Positions 14,400-23,396 of a DNA stretch of 64,000 nucleotides are shown one piece after another (within the stretch, counting starts at the first letter, position 1; every line of letters starts with the position of its first letter). The DNA is from an uncultured Steroidobacter sp. (GTDB lineage: Bacteria > Pseudomonadota > Gammaproteobacteria > Steroidobacterales > Steroidobacteraceae): assembly GCF_937958065.1 (NCBI RefSeq), contig NZ_CALFXI010000104.1, positions 1 through 64,000 of the forward strand, written 5' to 3'. Position numbers and translations under genes: made by a program. The notes under the pieces were generated by a model. That model had not been told where the DNA came from. It ran no database searches and saw only the letters and a program-made list of their open reading frames with translations.

Positions 14400-16781
14400 A
14401 TGCGAAAAGGTGCTGCCAATCCGAACGCAATCACCCGTCGCGCCAACGGTCATGGCACGCCCGAAGTTCTGCCCCGCCCCGCCTTTCACTTCACCGGCGA
14501 GATCGGCCGCACCTTTCTCGACTCCGACCCCGCGAGATTTCCACAACCGGCGCGCGCGCCGGCGGGCGCACCGAACATCCTGCTGATCCTGATCGATGAC
14601 TGCGGCTTCGGTCAGTACAGCACCTTCGGCGGCGGCATCCCGTCGCCGACGATGGACAAGCTCGCCGCCGAAGGCCTGCGTTACAACCGCTTCCACACGA
14701 CCGCTCTGTGCAGTCCGACACGCGCGGCGTTGATCACCGGCCGCAATCATCATTCAGCCTCGTTCGCCGGGATTACCGCGTGCGCGACGGGATACGACGG
14801 GTATACCTGCATCCTGCCGCGTAGCTGCGGGACCATCGGAGAGGTGCTGCGACAGAACGGCTACATGACGGCTTGGATCGGCAAGAATCACAACACACCG
14901 CCGTGGGAAACCAGCGCGGTCGGGCCGTTCGATCGCTGGGCCAACGGGCTCGGCTTCGACTACTTCTACGGATTCAACGCCGGCGACATGAATCATTGGA
15001 ATCCGGTGCTGTTCGAGAATCGCAATCTGGTGCCGGCCTCGAACGATCCGAACTACCACCTGACCACCGACCTGGCCGACAAGTCCATCGCCTGGCTGCA
15101 GCGGGCCAAGGCGATCGCACCCGACAAGCCGTTCTTCTTATATGTGGCCACCGGCGCCACGCACGCTCCTCACCAGGCCCCTCGGGAATGGATCGACAAG
15201 TTCAAAGGCCGGTTCGACGAGGGCTGGGATGTCTACCGGCAACAGACCATCGAGCGCCAGAAGAAACTCGGCGTGATTCCGCAGCAGACCCAGCTGACGA
15301 AACGCTCCAAAGGCCTGCCCGCCTGGGAATCGCTCAACGCCGGTCAGAAACGCCTGTATGCGCGGATGATGGAAGTGTTCGCCGGTTTCGCCGCGCAATG
15401 TGACCACGAGCTCGGACGCATCGTCGAAGCCGTCAAGCAGCTGCCCGATGCCGACAATACCCTGATCATCTATATCGCCGGCGACAACGGCGCCAGCGCC
15501 GAAGGCGGATTGGAAGGCTCGCTGTGCGAGAACGCGTTCTTCAACGGATTCCCGGAGCAGTGGCAGGACGACATCGAGGCCGTCGACGAGCTCGGCGGGC
15601 CGAAACACTTCAATCATTTTCCGTCCGCCTGGGCGCATGCCATGAACACGCCGTTCCAGTGGACCAAGCAGGTCGCGAGCCATTTCGGCGGCACCCGCAA
15701 TCCGATGATCATTTCCTGGCCCGCGCGCATCAAGGACGAGGGCGGATTGCGCGATCAGTTCATTCACACCATCGACATCGTGCCGACGCTCTACGAGCTG
15801 TGCGGCATCACGCCGCCCACGGAGCTGAACGGCGTCAAACAAAAGCCGATCGAAGGCGTGAGCTTCGCGCCGACGCTCGACGATGCGCAGGCCAGGAGCG
15901 GCCGCAAGACGCAGTACTTCGAGCTCGGCTGCAATCGCGGCCTGTATCACGAGGGCTGGATGGCTTCCTCGCCCGCGTTCGTGCCCTGCGATTCGAATCG
16001 ACAGGAATGGGATCCGGACCAGGAGCCCTGGGAGCTGTACAACATCGAGGAGGATTTCTCGCAGGCCCGCGATCTCGCCCAGCAATATCCGGAGAAGCTC
16101 CGGCAGCTGCAGGACCTGTGGCGGGTCGAAGCCGCGAAATACAACGTGCTGCCGCCGGACTGGCGCGGGACGATGCGCATGAACGCAGAGCTGATGGGAC
16201 GACCGAACCTGATTCGTGGCCGCAGCTCCATCACTTACTATCCTGGCATCGTCGGACTGCCGGACACGGCGTCGCCATCGATGTGCAACAAGTCATGGAA
16301 GATCACGGCGGAGATCGAGGTCGCGGACAGCAACGCCGAGGGAATGATCATCACCCACGGCGGCCTCGAAGGCGGTTACGGTCTATATCTGAAGCAAGGC
16401 AGGCCGACGTTCGTCTATAACTTCCTGAGCATCGAACGCTTCACGTTCGAGGCAAACGAGCCATTGGCTCCCGGCAAGACGCAACTCGTCGTCGAGTTCG
16501 ACTACGACGGCGGCGGCTTCGGCAAGGGCGGCCAGATCACGATGCGCGCGAACGGCAAGCCCATCGCGAGCGGCCGCCTGACACACACCATTCCGATTCA
16601 GTTCTCACTCGGCGAAGGGCTCGACGTCGGCATGGACAGCGGCTCGCCCATCGACTTCACCTACCAGCTGCCGTTCAAGTTCACCGGCAAGATCTCGCAC
16701 GTGCATATCGACCTGGGCCGCTGGAGGTCGATGAGCAAGCGTCCACGACCGCGGCCTGAATGGCTCACCGTTTCAGGATGA
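14400..16781 (+). CDS. large arylsulfatase (formylglycine sulfatase, about 790 residues)
   Basis: 793 residues from ATG 14400, supported by GGAG six bases upstream; an in-frame ATG at 14373 has no ribosome site. The alkaline-phosphatase-like sulfatase domain spans about 55-580: NILLILIDDCGFGQ supplies metal-binding Asp residues, and Cys104 in LCSPTRAALITGR is the residue converted to formylglycine. YIAGDNGASAEGG is the second metal site. About 180 C-terminal residues (ITYYPGIVGLPDTASPSM onwards) form the beta-sandwich found on this long subfamily. No signal peptide is visible, so it may act in the cytoplasm, unlike the sulfatase at 47116. It hydrolyses an organic sulfate ester of unknown identity. 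Its end overlaps the convergent GNAT gene by 17 bp. Confidence 0.9.
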   Translation: MRKGAANPNAITRRANGHGTPEVLPRPAFHFTGEIGRTFLDSDPARFPQPARAPAGAPNILLILIDDCGFGQYSTFGGGIPSPTMDKLAAEGLRYNRFHTTALCSPTRAALITGRNHHSASFAGITACATGYDGYTCILPRSCGTIGEVLRQNGYMTAWIGKNHNTPPWETSAVGPFDRWANGLGFDYFYGFNAGDMNHWNPVLFENRNLVPASNDPNYHLTTDLADKSIAWLQRAKAIAPDKPFFLYVATGATHAPHQAPREWIDKFKGRFDEGWDVYRQQTIERQKKLGVIPQQTQLTKRSKGLPAWESLNAGQKRLYARMMEVFAGFAAQCDHELGRIVEAVKQLPDADNTLIIYIAGDNGASAEGGLEGSLCENAFFNGFPEQWQDDIEAVDELGGPKHFNHFPSAWAHAMNTPFQWTKQVASHFGGTRNPMIISWPARIKDEGGLRDQFIHTIDIVPTLYELCGITPPTELNGVKQKPIEGVSFAPTLDDAQARSGRKTQYFELGCNRGLYHEGWMASSPAFVPCDSNRQEWDPDQEPWELYNIEEDFSQARDLAQQYPEKLRQLQDLWRVEAAKYNVLPPDWRGTMRMNAELMGRPNLIRGRSSITYYPGIVGLPDTASPSMCNKSWKITAEIEVADSNAEGMIITHGGLEGGYGLYLKQGRPTFVYNFLSIERFTFEANEPLAPGKTQLVVEFDYDGGGFGKGGQITMRANGKPIASGRLTHTIPIQFSLGEGLDVGMDSGSPIDFTYQLPFKFTGKISHVHIDLGRWRSMSKRPRPRPEWLTVSG

Positions 16782-17292
16782 ACTCCGCATCGACCGTGTT
16801 GCCCACCGGAAAGCCATACTCGCCGACCTTGCTGAATCCATAGCGCTGATAAAAACGCTGCGCGCCGTAGTTCTCGGACCAGACGCCGATATACAGCGGC
16901 GCGCGGCCCTGCGACTCCAGCCATTCGAGCCCCTGCTCCATCAAGCGTCGGCCAAGCCGAAGGTTGTGAAACTCGGCGAGCACATAAAGCTGCTGCACCT
17001 CGCCCGCCTGCGCTTCCAGGTTCTCGACCGGCAGCTTGCACGCGCCGACCGCGATGAATCCGATCTTGCGACCGCTCTGATCCTCGACCACGAACACGCC
17101 GCGGGTCGGATCGGTGAGCGCCCGAGTCCAGCTCTCCAGCGAGTGGTTCTTCGAGAGAAACGCCTGCAGATCTTCAGGCGGATACAAGTGGCCGAACGTT
17201 TCCGTGAACGTAGCGGCCCCCAACTCGGCCATAGCTGCGGCGTCAGCGGGCGTTGCTTTGCGGATCGAGGGCGTATCGGAGGCGATGGACAT
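16765..17292 (-). CDS. GNAT-family N-acetyltransferase
   Basis: 175 residues from ATG 17292 (MSIASDTPSIRKATPADAAA). The GNAT fold is clear: an N-terminal IRKATPADAAAMAELGA strand-helix, FVVEDQSGRKIGFIAVG, the acetyl-CoA pyrophosphate loop in LAEFHNLRLGRRLMEQGLEW, and YIGVWSENYGAQRFYQRYGF near the end. Length is typical. It transfers acetyl from acetyl-CoA to an amine on a small molecule or protein; the acceptor is unknown. It stands alone, converging with the sulfatase gene. Confidence 0.9.
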   Translation of the reverse strand: MSIASDTPSIRKATPADAAAMAELGAATFTETFGHLYPPEDLQAFLSKNHSLESWTRALTDPTRGVFVVEDQSGRKIGFIAVGACKLPVENLEAQAGEVQQLYVLAEFHNLRLGRRLMEQGLEWLESQGRAPLYIGVWSENYGAQRFYQRYGFSKVGEYGFPVGNTVDAEFILKR

Positions 17293-17468
17293 GGTCGTGA
17301 CGGCAAGGGAATGTGCGCCAACTATACTTCCAATCGAGCCAGTGCGCGCACGATTGCGTCCCGCGGTCGCCGCCTCCCTTTGCGGCGATCGCATTCGGCG
17401 ATGAGCATGAGGAAGCGATAGTTCGCGGCGTTGAGTGCCCGGCTCTCCGGGCTTTCAACACTCGTCCG

Positions 17469-17915
17469 CTAAGCGCGATACACCGGCGTCGCCTCTCTGA
17501 TGTTATACGGATAGGTGCTCGGGCCCCCACGCAACCCATCACTCGACGACCCTCCCCGCCGGACCGCGTCGATCAGGGGCCGCAACTTCGTGAGATCCAT
17601 CTGCGCCGCGGCCTCTCCAATGCCCCGCGCCACCATCTGTGCGACCTCTGCGTGCATCATGGTGTCCGCATCGTCCGCGTAAAGCAGCACCTCGGACAAG
17701 CAGTGGGCCATCGCGCGGACTTCGAGCAGTAGCGCCCGCGTATTAGCGATGGCTTCTTCGAGGGTCCGCGGCGGCGGTGCTGTTAGCAGGGCGCTGGTGA
17801 GGTCGCGCGACGGCTCGGAGTCGGCCGCTGCGGCTGCACTCAAGGCCTTGGCCGCGGACTTGAATGGATTGCGACGCCCACGCGTGGGCTTCGAAACATC
17901 ATCTTGGTCGGCCAT
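17469..17915 (-). CDS. conserved-looking hypothetical protein, 148 residues
   Basis: 148 residues from ATG 17915 with a strong AGGAGG six bases upstream, so translation is likely. I do not recognise a family. The N-terminal 45 residues are polar, basic and Ala-rich (KPTRGRRNPFKSAAKALSAAA). Residues about 50-120 are predicted mostly helical, with TLEEAIANTRALLLEVRAMA and MMHAEVAQMVARGIGEAAAQ. There is no signal peptide or membrane segment. The pattern, a short helical protein with a basic head, could suit a regulator or structural partner, but no function can be assigned. It has no operon partner. Confidence 0.65.
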   Translation of the reverse strand: MADQDDVSKPTRGRRNPFKSAAKALSAAAAADSEPSRDLTSALLTAPPPRTLEEAIANTRALLLEVRAMAHCLSEVLLYADDADTMMHAEVAQMVARGIGEAAAQMDLTKLRPLIDAVRRGGSSSDGLRGGPSTYPYNIREATPVYRA

Positions 17916-18295
17916 GTCGTCCTCCTGGTTCGGTGCTGGTGAGGCGCTCGACGGTCTTGGCGCAGTCGGCGCCGACTTTCATGCATGGAGTCACTCTTGA
18001 TACGAGTCGTGTGGGGGCCGCTCGAAAGTTGAGGATGGGTTTCGGGCGGTGGTCGGGGTGCTTGGATGTCAAGCACGGTCAGATCTTAGCTCAACGCGGC
18101 AGACCTGTATATAACAACAGGCGACCGCCATCGCTTGTTTCTAATGTTTTTTTGGTTCGCTTGCGCGCGATCATGCGCGGTACGCGCCGCGGGTTTACGC
18201 GCGGGGTTGGATCCGCGCGAAGCGCTTCGCGCAGGCGCGGACTCGACCAAGATCAGGGCAAGTTCGAGTCCGACCCGCTTTTCACAGTCAGCTTG
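17916..18295. other. gene-free stretch with an 18-bp palindrome
   Basis: 380 bp without a supported gene. It holds the ribosome site and presumably the promoter of the 148-residue gene, and the 3' flank of the 327-residue gene. At 18215-18232 there is a perfect 18-bp palindrome (GCGCGAAGCGCTTCGCGC), which could form a hairpin ending the leftward transcript from 18296. Nothing else is apparent. Confidence 0.5.
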
Positions 18296-19279
18296 CTATT
18301 TACACCCCACGGTCCGGATTGAATCCGAGCCCCCAATCGTCCGCCCACCAAAGACTTCCCCTCTAAGGGTGGCGGAATCATCGCCGCAACCGATGCCCGT
18401 CTGCTGAGTTTTGAAGTGCAGGATCATATCGGTATTCCCGTCTGCATCGACATCCTCCAAGGCAAAGTGCACCGGAGCGGCCTCGGTGCCGGTTCGACCA
18501 AAGAGGACCGTGGCCGGATCCACGGTGGTGGCATCGAAGCGGTCAGTAGTCAGAATGGCCACTGGAATCCTTCCATTGCTCTTCGGGTTGATGCTGTTCG
18601 GGAAGCTGCCGGGCTTGATGTCGATGATTACAGGGATCAGCACGACACTGAAAGTCAGGCTATCCCACGCGGTGTTCGGGTTGTCGCTTGTCAATTCGAT
18701 TGCGTGGATCGGCGTCGTTGACGACAGCCCGAGAAACACAGCGGCAGCGTTGAATGCCTCGAAACTGCTGTCCACAGGAGCAAATACCCGAGTGACACTC
18801 CCCAGCTCGACATTGCTCGTATCGAACGCGCGCAATGTAAGAGTTCGACTCGCGCCAAGAATAGTCGCGGCTCCCGTGAGGCCGATCTGATTCCAGGGCT
18901 TACCCGTCGTTTGAATTCTCAGGACGGCAAAAGCAGGAAACAGTGCGCGATTGGCAATCGGAGCATCGCTGTTCCCTGTTATTGGAACGGTGAGAGTATC
19001 GATGACCACATCCGGCGTCGCTGTCATGTCGAACATGGGCAGGATATCGTTGGCAGTGCTGCCCGGCTCTTCGAAATCGATCGTCGTTGCGTCAACGATG
19101 TCGTCGATGGAGGAGATGGGCACTACGTCGGCTCGAGAGCAGACAGCTGCCAATGACAACAACAATCCCATGGCGATGATCCCAAGCGGACCCGGACGCC
19201 GGCGCTGGCCAAGGATGATGTGAGCATCTGTACGCCTGACGCATGCCACGTTGTCGGCTGGCTGGTCTTGATGTCGCAT
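18296..19279 (-). CDS. secreted protein with C-terminal IDIKPGSFPNSINPKS-type domain
   Basis: 327 residues from ATG 19279, with GAGGAG eight bases upstream. A long basic n-region (about 33 residues) precedes a hydrophobic core (IIAMGLLLSLAAVCSRA), giving an unusual but plausible signal peptide. Residues about 55-210 are a beta-rich domain (TIDFEEPG, FAVLRIQTTGKPWNQIG) of the type seen in PEP-CTERM-like secreted proteins, though no PEP-CTERM anchor is present. Residues about 215-327 match a recurrent secreted module that begins IDIKPGSFPNSINPKSNG and has a calcium-like DVDADGNTD loop and two Cys (GCGDD, TVGCK) that could pair. Function unknown; probably an extracellular or surface protein. Confidence 0.7.
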   Translation of the reverse strand: MRHQDQPADNVACVRRTDAHIILGQRRRPGPLGIIAMGLLLSLAAVCSRADVVPISSIDDIVDATTIDFEEPGSTANDILPMFDMTATPDVVIDTLTVPITGNSDAPIANRALFPAFAVLRIQTTGKPWNQIGLTGAATILGASRTLTLRAFDTSNVELGSVTRVFAPVDSSFEAFNAAAVFLGLSSTTPIHAIELTSDNPNTAWDSLTFSVVLIPVIIDIKPGSFPNSINPKSNGRIPVAILTTDRFDATTVDPATVLFGRTGTEAAPVHFALEDVDADGNTDMILHFKTQQTGIGCGDDSATLRGEVFGGRTIGGSDSIRTVGCK

Positions 19280-19480
19280 GATGGCTCCTCGAGCAAAAGG
19301 CGCTCCGCCTTTGCGAGTCGCAACTACCGGCTCGGTATGCGGTGGTTCGGAGACCGACGATCACCGTCTCGCCCTTCATTCCCTTACTCGCGCCGGTCAT
19401 TCGCAAGTCTGCAGTTCTACCTAAAACCCGATATGCGACTATCCCCTACCGTGTCCAGCGCGAACATTCGCCGGCCCGAT

Positions 19481-20533
19481 CTATCGATCGAACGCCCGCT
19501 GCAATGCTTCCTGGCTGCCGAGACCGTTACTCAACAGCAGCATCAACAGGATTCGCGCCTTTTGCGGAGACAGGTCATCGCCCATCACGGCGCCCGCTGC
19601 GGCCAGGGTTTGGCCGCCGCCTTCGAAACCGTAGTTCGGCAGCACGCGGCCATTCGGCACGCGCGACGTGATGACGACAGGCACGCCTCGCCCGATCGCG
19701 TCCTTGATCGCGGCATACACAGATGGGTTGACGTTCCCCATGCCCAGGCCCTGCACGACGATACCCTTGGCGCCGTGATCCACCGCCGCCTTAAGCAGGT
19801 CGCCGTCGGCGCCGCCGTACGTGGCGATGATGTCGACACGAGGCATACGATCGGCTCGCAGCTGGACGTGCTGACGGCGCAGCGGGGAACGCGAATACAC
19901 GATACGGTCGCCGTACACTTCGCCCAAAAATCCGAACTCGCCCGACTTGAATGTCTCCACACTGGCCGTGTGCGTCTTGGTCACGCTGCGGGCTGCATTG
20001 ATCTGTCCGTTCATGGCAAGAACGACACCCTTGCCGCGAGACTGCGGGTCGACTGCGATGCGCACCGCGTTGGTGAGATTGCGCGGCCCGTCGAAATCGG
20101 ATTCGGACGCGTTACGTTGCGCGCCGATGAGTACCACCGGCTTGTCGGAGTCGACCGTGAGATCGAGCCAGTAAGCTGTTTCCTCCAGGGTATCTGTTCC
20201 GTGCGATACAACGACGCCCGCTACTTCGCTACGTGCGAGCGAGGCTGTGACCTCCTTCGTCAATGCCGCCCACCGAACGGGATCCATGTAGGCCGAGGGC
20301 ACATTGGAAAGGTTCTTGACCTCCACGGTCGCGTACTTCGCCACCGCGGGCACCGTCGCCATCAGATCCTCGCCCGAGATGGCCGGCACCGGCGCGTTCT
20401 TCTCCGGGTCGATCTTCATGGCAATGGTGCCGCCGGTCGCGAGCAGCACCACGACTGGCTTGTCCTGCGCAACCGCGGCGGTCGCGAGATTCCAGACGAG
20501 CAACGCAGTGAGAAGTATGTGTTTCAGTCGCAT
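19481..20533 (-). CDS. ansB: periplasmic type II L-asparaginase
   Basis: 350 residues from ATG 20533, with a signal peptide (ILLTALLVWNLATAAVAQ). The two catalytic motifs are present: LLATGGTIAMK with the nucleophilic Thr near residue 35, and VVSHGTDTLEETAYWLDLTV with the Thr-Asp pair. GAQRNASESDFDGPRNL is also typical. Type II enzymes hydrolyse asparagine (often glutamine) to the acid and ammonia in the periplasm as a nitrogen source. It is divergent from the DUF3500 gene over 245 bp. The symbol follows the family; substrate preference for Asn over Gln is not shown. Confidence 0.92.
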   Translation of the reverse strand: MRLKHILLTALLVWNLATAAVAQDKPVVVLLATGGTIAMKIDPEKNAPVPAISGEDLMATVPAVAKYATVEVKNLSNVPSAYMDPVRWAALTKEVTASLARSEVAGVVVSHGTDTLEETAYWLDLTVDSDKPVVLIGAQRNASESDFDGPRNLTNAVRIAVDPQSRGKGVVLAMNGQINAARSVTKTHTASVETFKSGEFGFLGEVYGDRIVYSRSPLRRQHVQLRADRMPRVDIIATYGGADGDLLKAAVDHGAKGIVVQGLGMGNVNPSVYAAIKDAIGRGVPVVITSRVPNGRVLPNYGFEGGGQTLAAAGAVMGDDLSPQKARILLMLLLSNGLGSQEALQRAFDR

Positions 20534-20778
20534 GGGGAGCTCTGACCTGTCGGTGACAGGACACTGTACCAGCTCAGCCCTCACATGCTCGATCGCAGTC
20601 TCCGGCTTGGGATACGCGTGCATAGGCATTGCAGGGGCGCGGCCGCGCGGGATAGCCTGTTGATCAGGGAACCGCGCCGAGAACCCAAGCGTCATCGGAC
20701 AGTGCCGCCGGGGGCCCGACACCGTGGGAATGAGGATACCCGTTGCCAGCTCGGAATCTCTCTCATGAGCGCCTCCAC

Positions 20779-21864
20779 ATGATCAACGGACTCACGATCA
20801 ACCGCGCCAGGCCCGTGCTGCTTGGCGCCGTCGCAATTTTCGTCAGCTTGGGAGCTGCTCTCATGTCGAGTCGCGCGAACGAGCCCAGCGAGAGTGATGA
20901 TAAGCAGTCTTCCGGGACAGGGGCTGCGGGTGCACTTCTGCAATCGCTACCGGACGCCCAGCGATCACGAGCCAAGTTGCCATTCGATTCGTCTGAGCGC
21001 ACCAACTGGAACTACGTCCCCAGGAAACGTGCGGGCGTCGCGCTGGCAGACCTCGATGCAAACCAGAAAGCGCTGGTCGATCCACTGCTGCGTTCCGCGC
21101 TGAGCCCCGGAGGATTCAACACTGCTAAACAGATCGTGCAGCACGAATCGATCCTGGCGGAGATCGAAGGCAATCCGCGGCGCGATCCGGAGCTCTACTA
21201 CACCGCCGTGTTCGGGGAACCGGGTCCGCGCGCACCTTGGGCGTGGCGATTCGAAGGCCATCATCTTTCCGTCAACGTGACCCATGTCGACGGCGAAACT
21301 CAGGTCGTCGCGCCACTCTTCATGGGCTCCAACCCCGCGCGCGTACCGCACGGTCCGAAAGCCGGCCTGCGATTGCTCGCGGCAGAAGAAGATCTGGCTC
21401 GCGAGTTGATACGCATGTTGCCGAAGGAACGACGCACCCGCGCGATGCTTGCAGAGGACGCTTTCCCCGACATCGTCACGCGCAACGACCCCAAGGTACG
21501 TTCGCTGAACATCGAAGGGCTTCCAGCAAGCGAGATGTCGCAGCCGGAGCAAGCGCAATTGCGCAAGCTACTGGACGTGTACGCCGGTCGCATGACGGAG
21601 AGTGCGGCACGAGAGCAGCTCGATCGCATCGAGCGCGCGGGCTTTGACAAGCTGCACTTTGGATGGGCGGGCAGTCTCGAGCCGGGCAAGCCGCACTACT
21701 ACCGGGTGCACGGCCCCACTGTCCTCATCGAGTACGACAACACTCAGAACAACGCCAATCACATCCACAGCGTCTGGCGCGACTTGGAACGCGACTTCGG
21801 CGGTGACCTGCTTCGTGCGCACTACCAAGCGCATCAGACCGGTGACCATGGTCACGATCACTAG
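20779..21864 (+). CDS. exported DUF3500 protein with His-rich C-terminus
   Basis: 361 residues from ATG 20779. A hydrophobic stretch (PVLLGAVAIFVSLGAALMSS) acts as signal peptide or anchor. The body contains WNYVPRKRAGVALADLDANQ, YYTAVFGEP, WAWRFEGHHLSVNVT, FGWAGSLEPGKPHYYRVHG and EYDNTQNNANHIHSVWRD, the conserved blocks of the DUF3500 family, whose function is unknown. The many conserved His residues (GHHLS, HIHSV) and the C-terminal HQTGDHGHDH suggest metal binding; that is inference. It stands alone, divergent from the asparaginase. Confidence 0.85.
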   Translation: MINGLTINRARPVLLGAVAIFVSLGAALMSSRANEPSESDDKQSSGTGAAGALLQSLPDAQRSRAKLPFDSSERTNWNYVPRKRAGVALADLDANQKALVDPLLRSALSPGGFNTAKQIVQHESILAEIEGNPRRDPELYYTAVFGEPGPRAPWAWRFEGHHLSVNVTHVDGETQVVAPLFMGSNPARVPHGPKAGLRLLAAEEDLARELIRMLPKERRTRAMLAEDAFPDIVTRNDPKVRSLNIEGLPASEMSQPEQAQLRKLLDVYAGRMTESAAREQLDRIERAGFDKLHFGWAGSLEPGKPHYYRVHGPTVLIEYDNTQNNANHIHSVWRDLERDFGGDLLRAHYQAHQTGDHGHDH

Positions 21865-21921
21865 CCGCGCACCTACCGCAGGTAAGCGCGCGGCGCGAAT
21901 GACGACACAGCCGCGAAGCTG

Positions 21922-22809
21922 CTAACTTTTCGGCTGATACAACGTCGGCGGCGGCGGTGCCAAACGTGGCGAGCCGGACTTCACCCACGCGTCGTAGCGC
22001 ATGCGGAGCGTGCGCACCGGATTGGCGCTTTCGCCGCGCTTGATGTCGTTGTCCATCACGCTGATGTAGGCGAAGTATTTGCCATCGTTGTGAGTGACGC
22101 CCTGCTGGTCGTTCTTCTCGGCGATGGCGATGTAAGAAACGTGCGCCGTCTTGTTGTCACAGGGGACGAAGTCCATCGGGTTGGATCCGCAGTTGCAGCG
22201 GTGATCGCCGCCGTTCACATCGGCCGCTTCCATCGCGGCCATCACGCGATCGGCGAGCGTGCCAGTGGCGCGGGTGAATGCGAGCGCGGCCAGATACACC
22301 ACCTGATCGCCAAGCAGCGTGTTGCCCTGAACCTGATAGTAGATGTCCGGCCCCACCTGGCCACCGAAGTACAAGGACGACCGCGAGTTGCTGGTCCCGT
22401 TGAATCCGGCGCGGTTGTTGCTCGCGGTGATGTCCTTGCCGTTGGGCATGGCCAGGATGCCGAACTGCCGCCGCTCGATGTTCGGATCCTTCTTGAGCAT
22501 TTCGATGATGTCGGCGGGCGGCGTGCCCTTCTTCAGTTCCCGGTACACCAGCATCTGGTTCTCGTGCGTGTTGTCGGCACCGGCCTGGCAGGCCGCCACG
22601 CCCACGCCCGGCACGATCACCGCCTGCAGGTCCATCAGGTCGCGCGCAGCGACCGGCTCGCGTTTGGGAAATGCCTCTTGCCGAACGCAGGTCGCCGACG
22701 CGATCACCACCTGACCGCTACGCGCGTCCAGCGCAATCACCGACCACGTCGCCCACGCAGGCGTCGAGCCCGCGAACAGAATGAATGCCAGCGCAAGATA
22801 TTTCATCAT
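21922..22809 (-). CDS. exported DUF1028-family protein
   Basis: 295 residues from ATG 22809 with GGGGGA upstream; a second ATG follows directly. A signal peptide ends at about TPAWA, so the mature protein begins TWSVIALDARSGQVVIASAT. That start, then VIVPGVGVAACQAGADNTH, LKKDPNIERRQFGILA and YQVQGNTLLGDQVV, is the DUF1028 pattern. I recall this family as related to Ntn hydrolases, where a new N-terminal Thr or Ser after processing would be the nucleophile; here Thr would be the first mature residue. The C-terminal part has four Cys (HRCNCGSN, FVPCDN) that may bind metal or form disulfides. Substrate unknown. Confidence 0.8.
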   Translation of the reverse strand: MMKYLALAFILFAGSTPAWATWSVIALDARSGQVVIASATCVRQEAFPKREPVAARDLMDLQAVIVPGVGVAACQAGADNTHENQMLVYRELKKGTPPADIIEMLKKDPNIERRQFGILAMPNGKDITASNNRAGFNGTSNSRSSLYFGGQVGPDIYYQVQGNTLLGDQVVYLAALAFTRATGTLADRVMAAMEAADVNGGDHRCNCGSNPMDFVPCDNKTAHVSYIAIAEKNDQQGVTHNDGKYFAYISVMDNDIKRGESANPVRTLRMRYDAWVKSGSPRLAPPPPTLYQPKS

Positions 22810-22892
22810 TGATCCATCCCCCTCGTTCGGCCGAGCATACCAAGAATCGAACGAAGAGATGTTGCGCAGCCGGCGTGTCGGCCGCCGATCTT

Positions 22893-23396
22893 TCACTCCT
22901 GCAGCTGTGACGCAACCGCATCGATTCCGGCCTGGGCGCATTTCTCGTCCACCTCGGCCGGCGCGCCGCTCACCCCGATGCCGCCCAGGGGTTTGCCGCT
23001 GGCGGTGAAGATGGGGAGTCCGCCGCGAACGCCCAGCAGGCCCGGCACGTGGCCGACCGCGGGATTCGATTTGACCCAACCGCCGATTTCCGCCGAGGGG
23101 AAGCGGAATCGAGCGGCGCTTTCCGCCTTGGCCATGGCGGTGGGACCGGTGCCGCTCGAGGTGCCGTCCATGGCCACGAAATAGATCAGTTTCGCGCCAT
23201 CGTCATAGATGGCGACATCCACCGGCGGCCCATTGTTCTCGCGCTGATGATTTACGCAGGCCATGGCCATCTTCTGCGCCAGTGCCATGCTCAACTGGGG
23301 CTTCGACGGCAGCTTCGAGGGCGGCTCCGCGACAGCAACGGATGCCAGCGCTCCACAACTGAGCAACATCGCGAGTGCATGGACCTTAGTGTGCAT
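22893..23396 (-). CDS. exported GlcG/HbpS-like (DUF336) protein
   Basis: 167 residues from ATG 23396, with an AAGGAAG ribosome site upstream. Signal peptide ends near ALASVAVA. The rest matches the GlcG/HbpS family: SMALAQKMAMACVNHQ, VDVAIYDDGAKLIYFVAMDG, GWVKSNPAVGHVPGLLGVRG and PLGGIGVSGAPAEVDEKCA. Members bind heme or cofactors or act with oxidoreductases; the exact job is often unclear. Its start overlaps the end of the cytochrome c-PQQ dehydrogenase gene by 11 bp, so the two are probably translated together and act together in the periplasm. A second member lies at 37808. Confidence 0.88.
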   Translation of the reverse strand: MHTKVHALAMLLSCGALASVAVAEPPSKLPSKPQLSMALAQKMAMACVNHQRENNGPPVDVAIYDDGAKLIYFVAMDGTSSGTGPTAMAKAESAARFRFPSAEIGGWVKSNPAVGHVPGLLGVRGGLPIFTASGKPLGGIGVSGAPAEVDEKCAQAGIDAVASQLQE

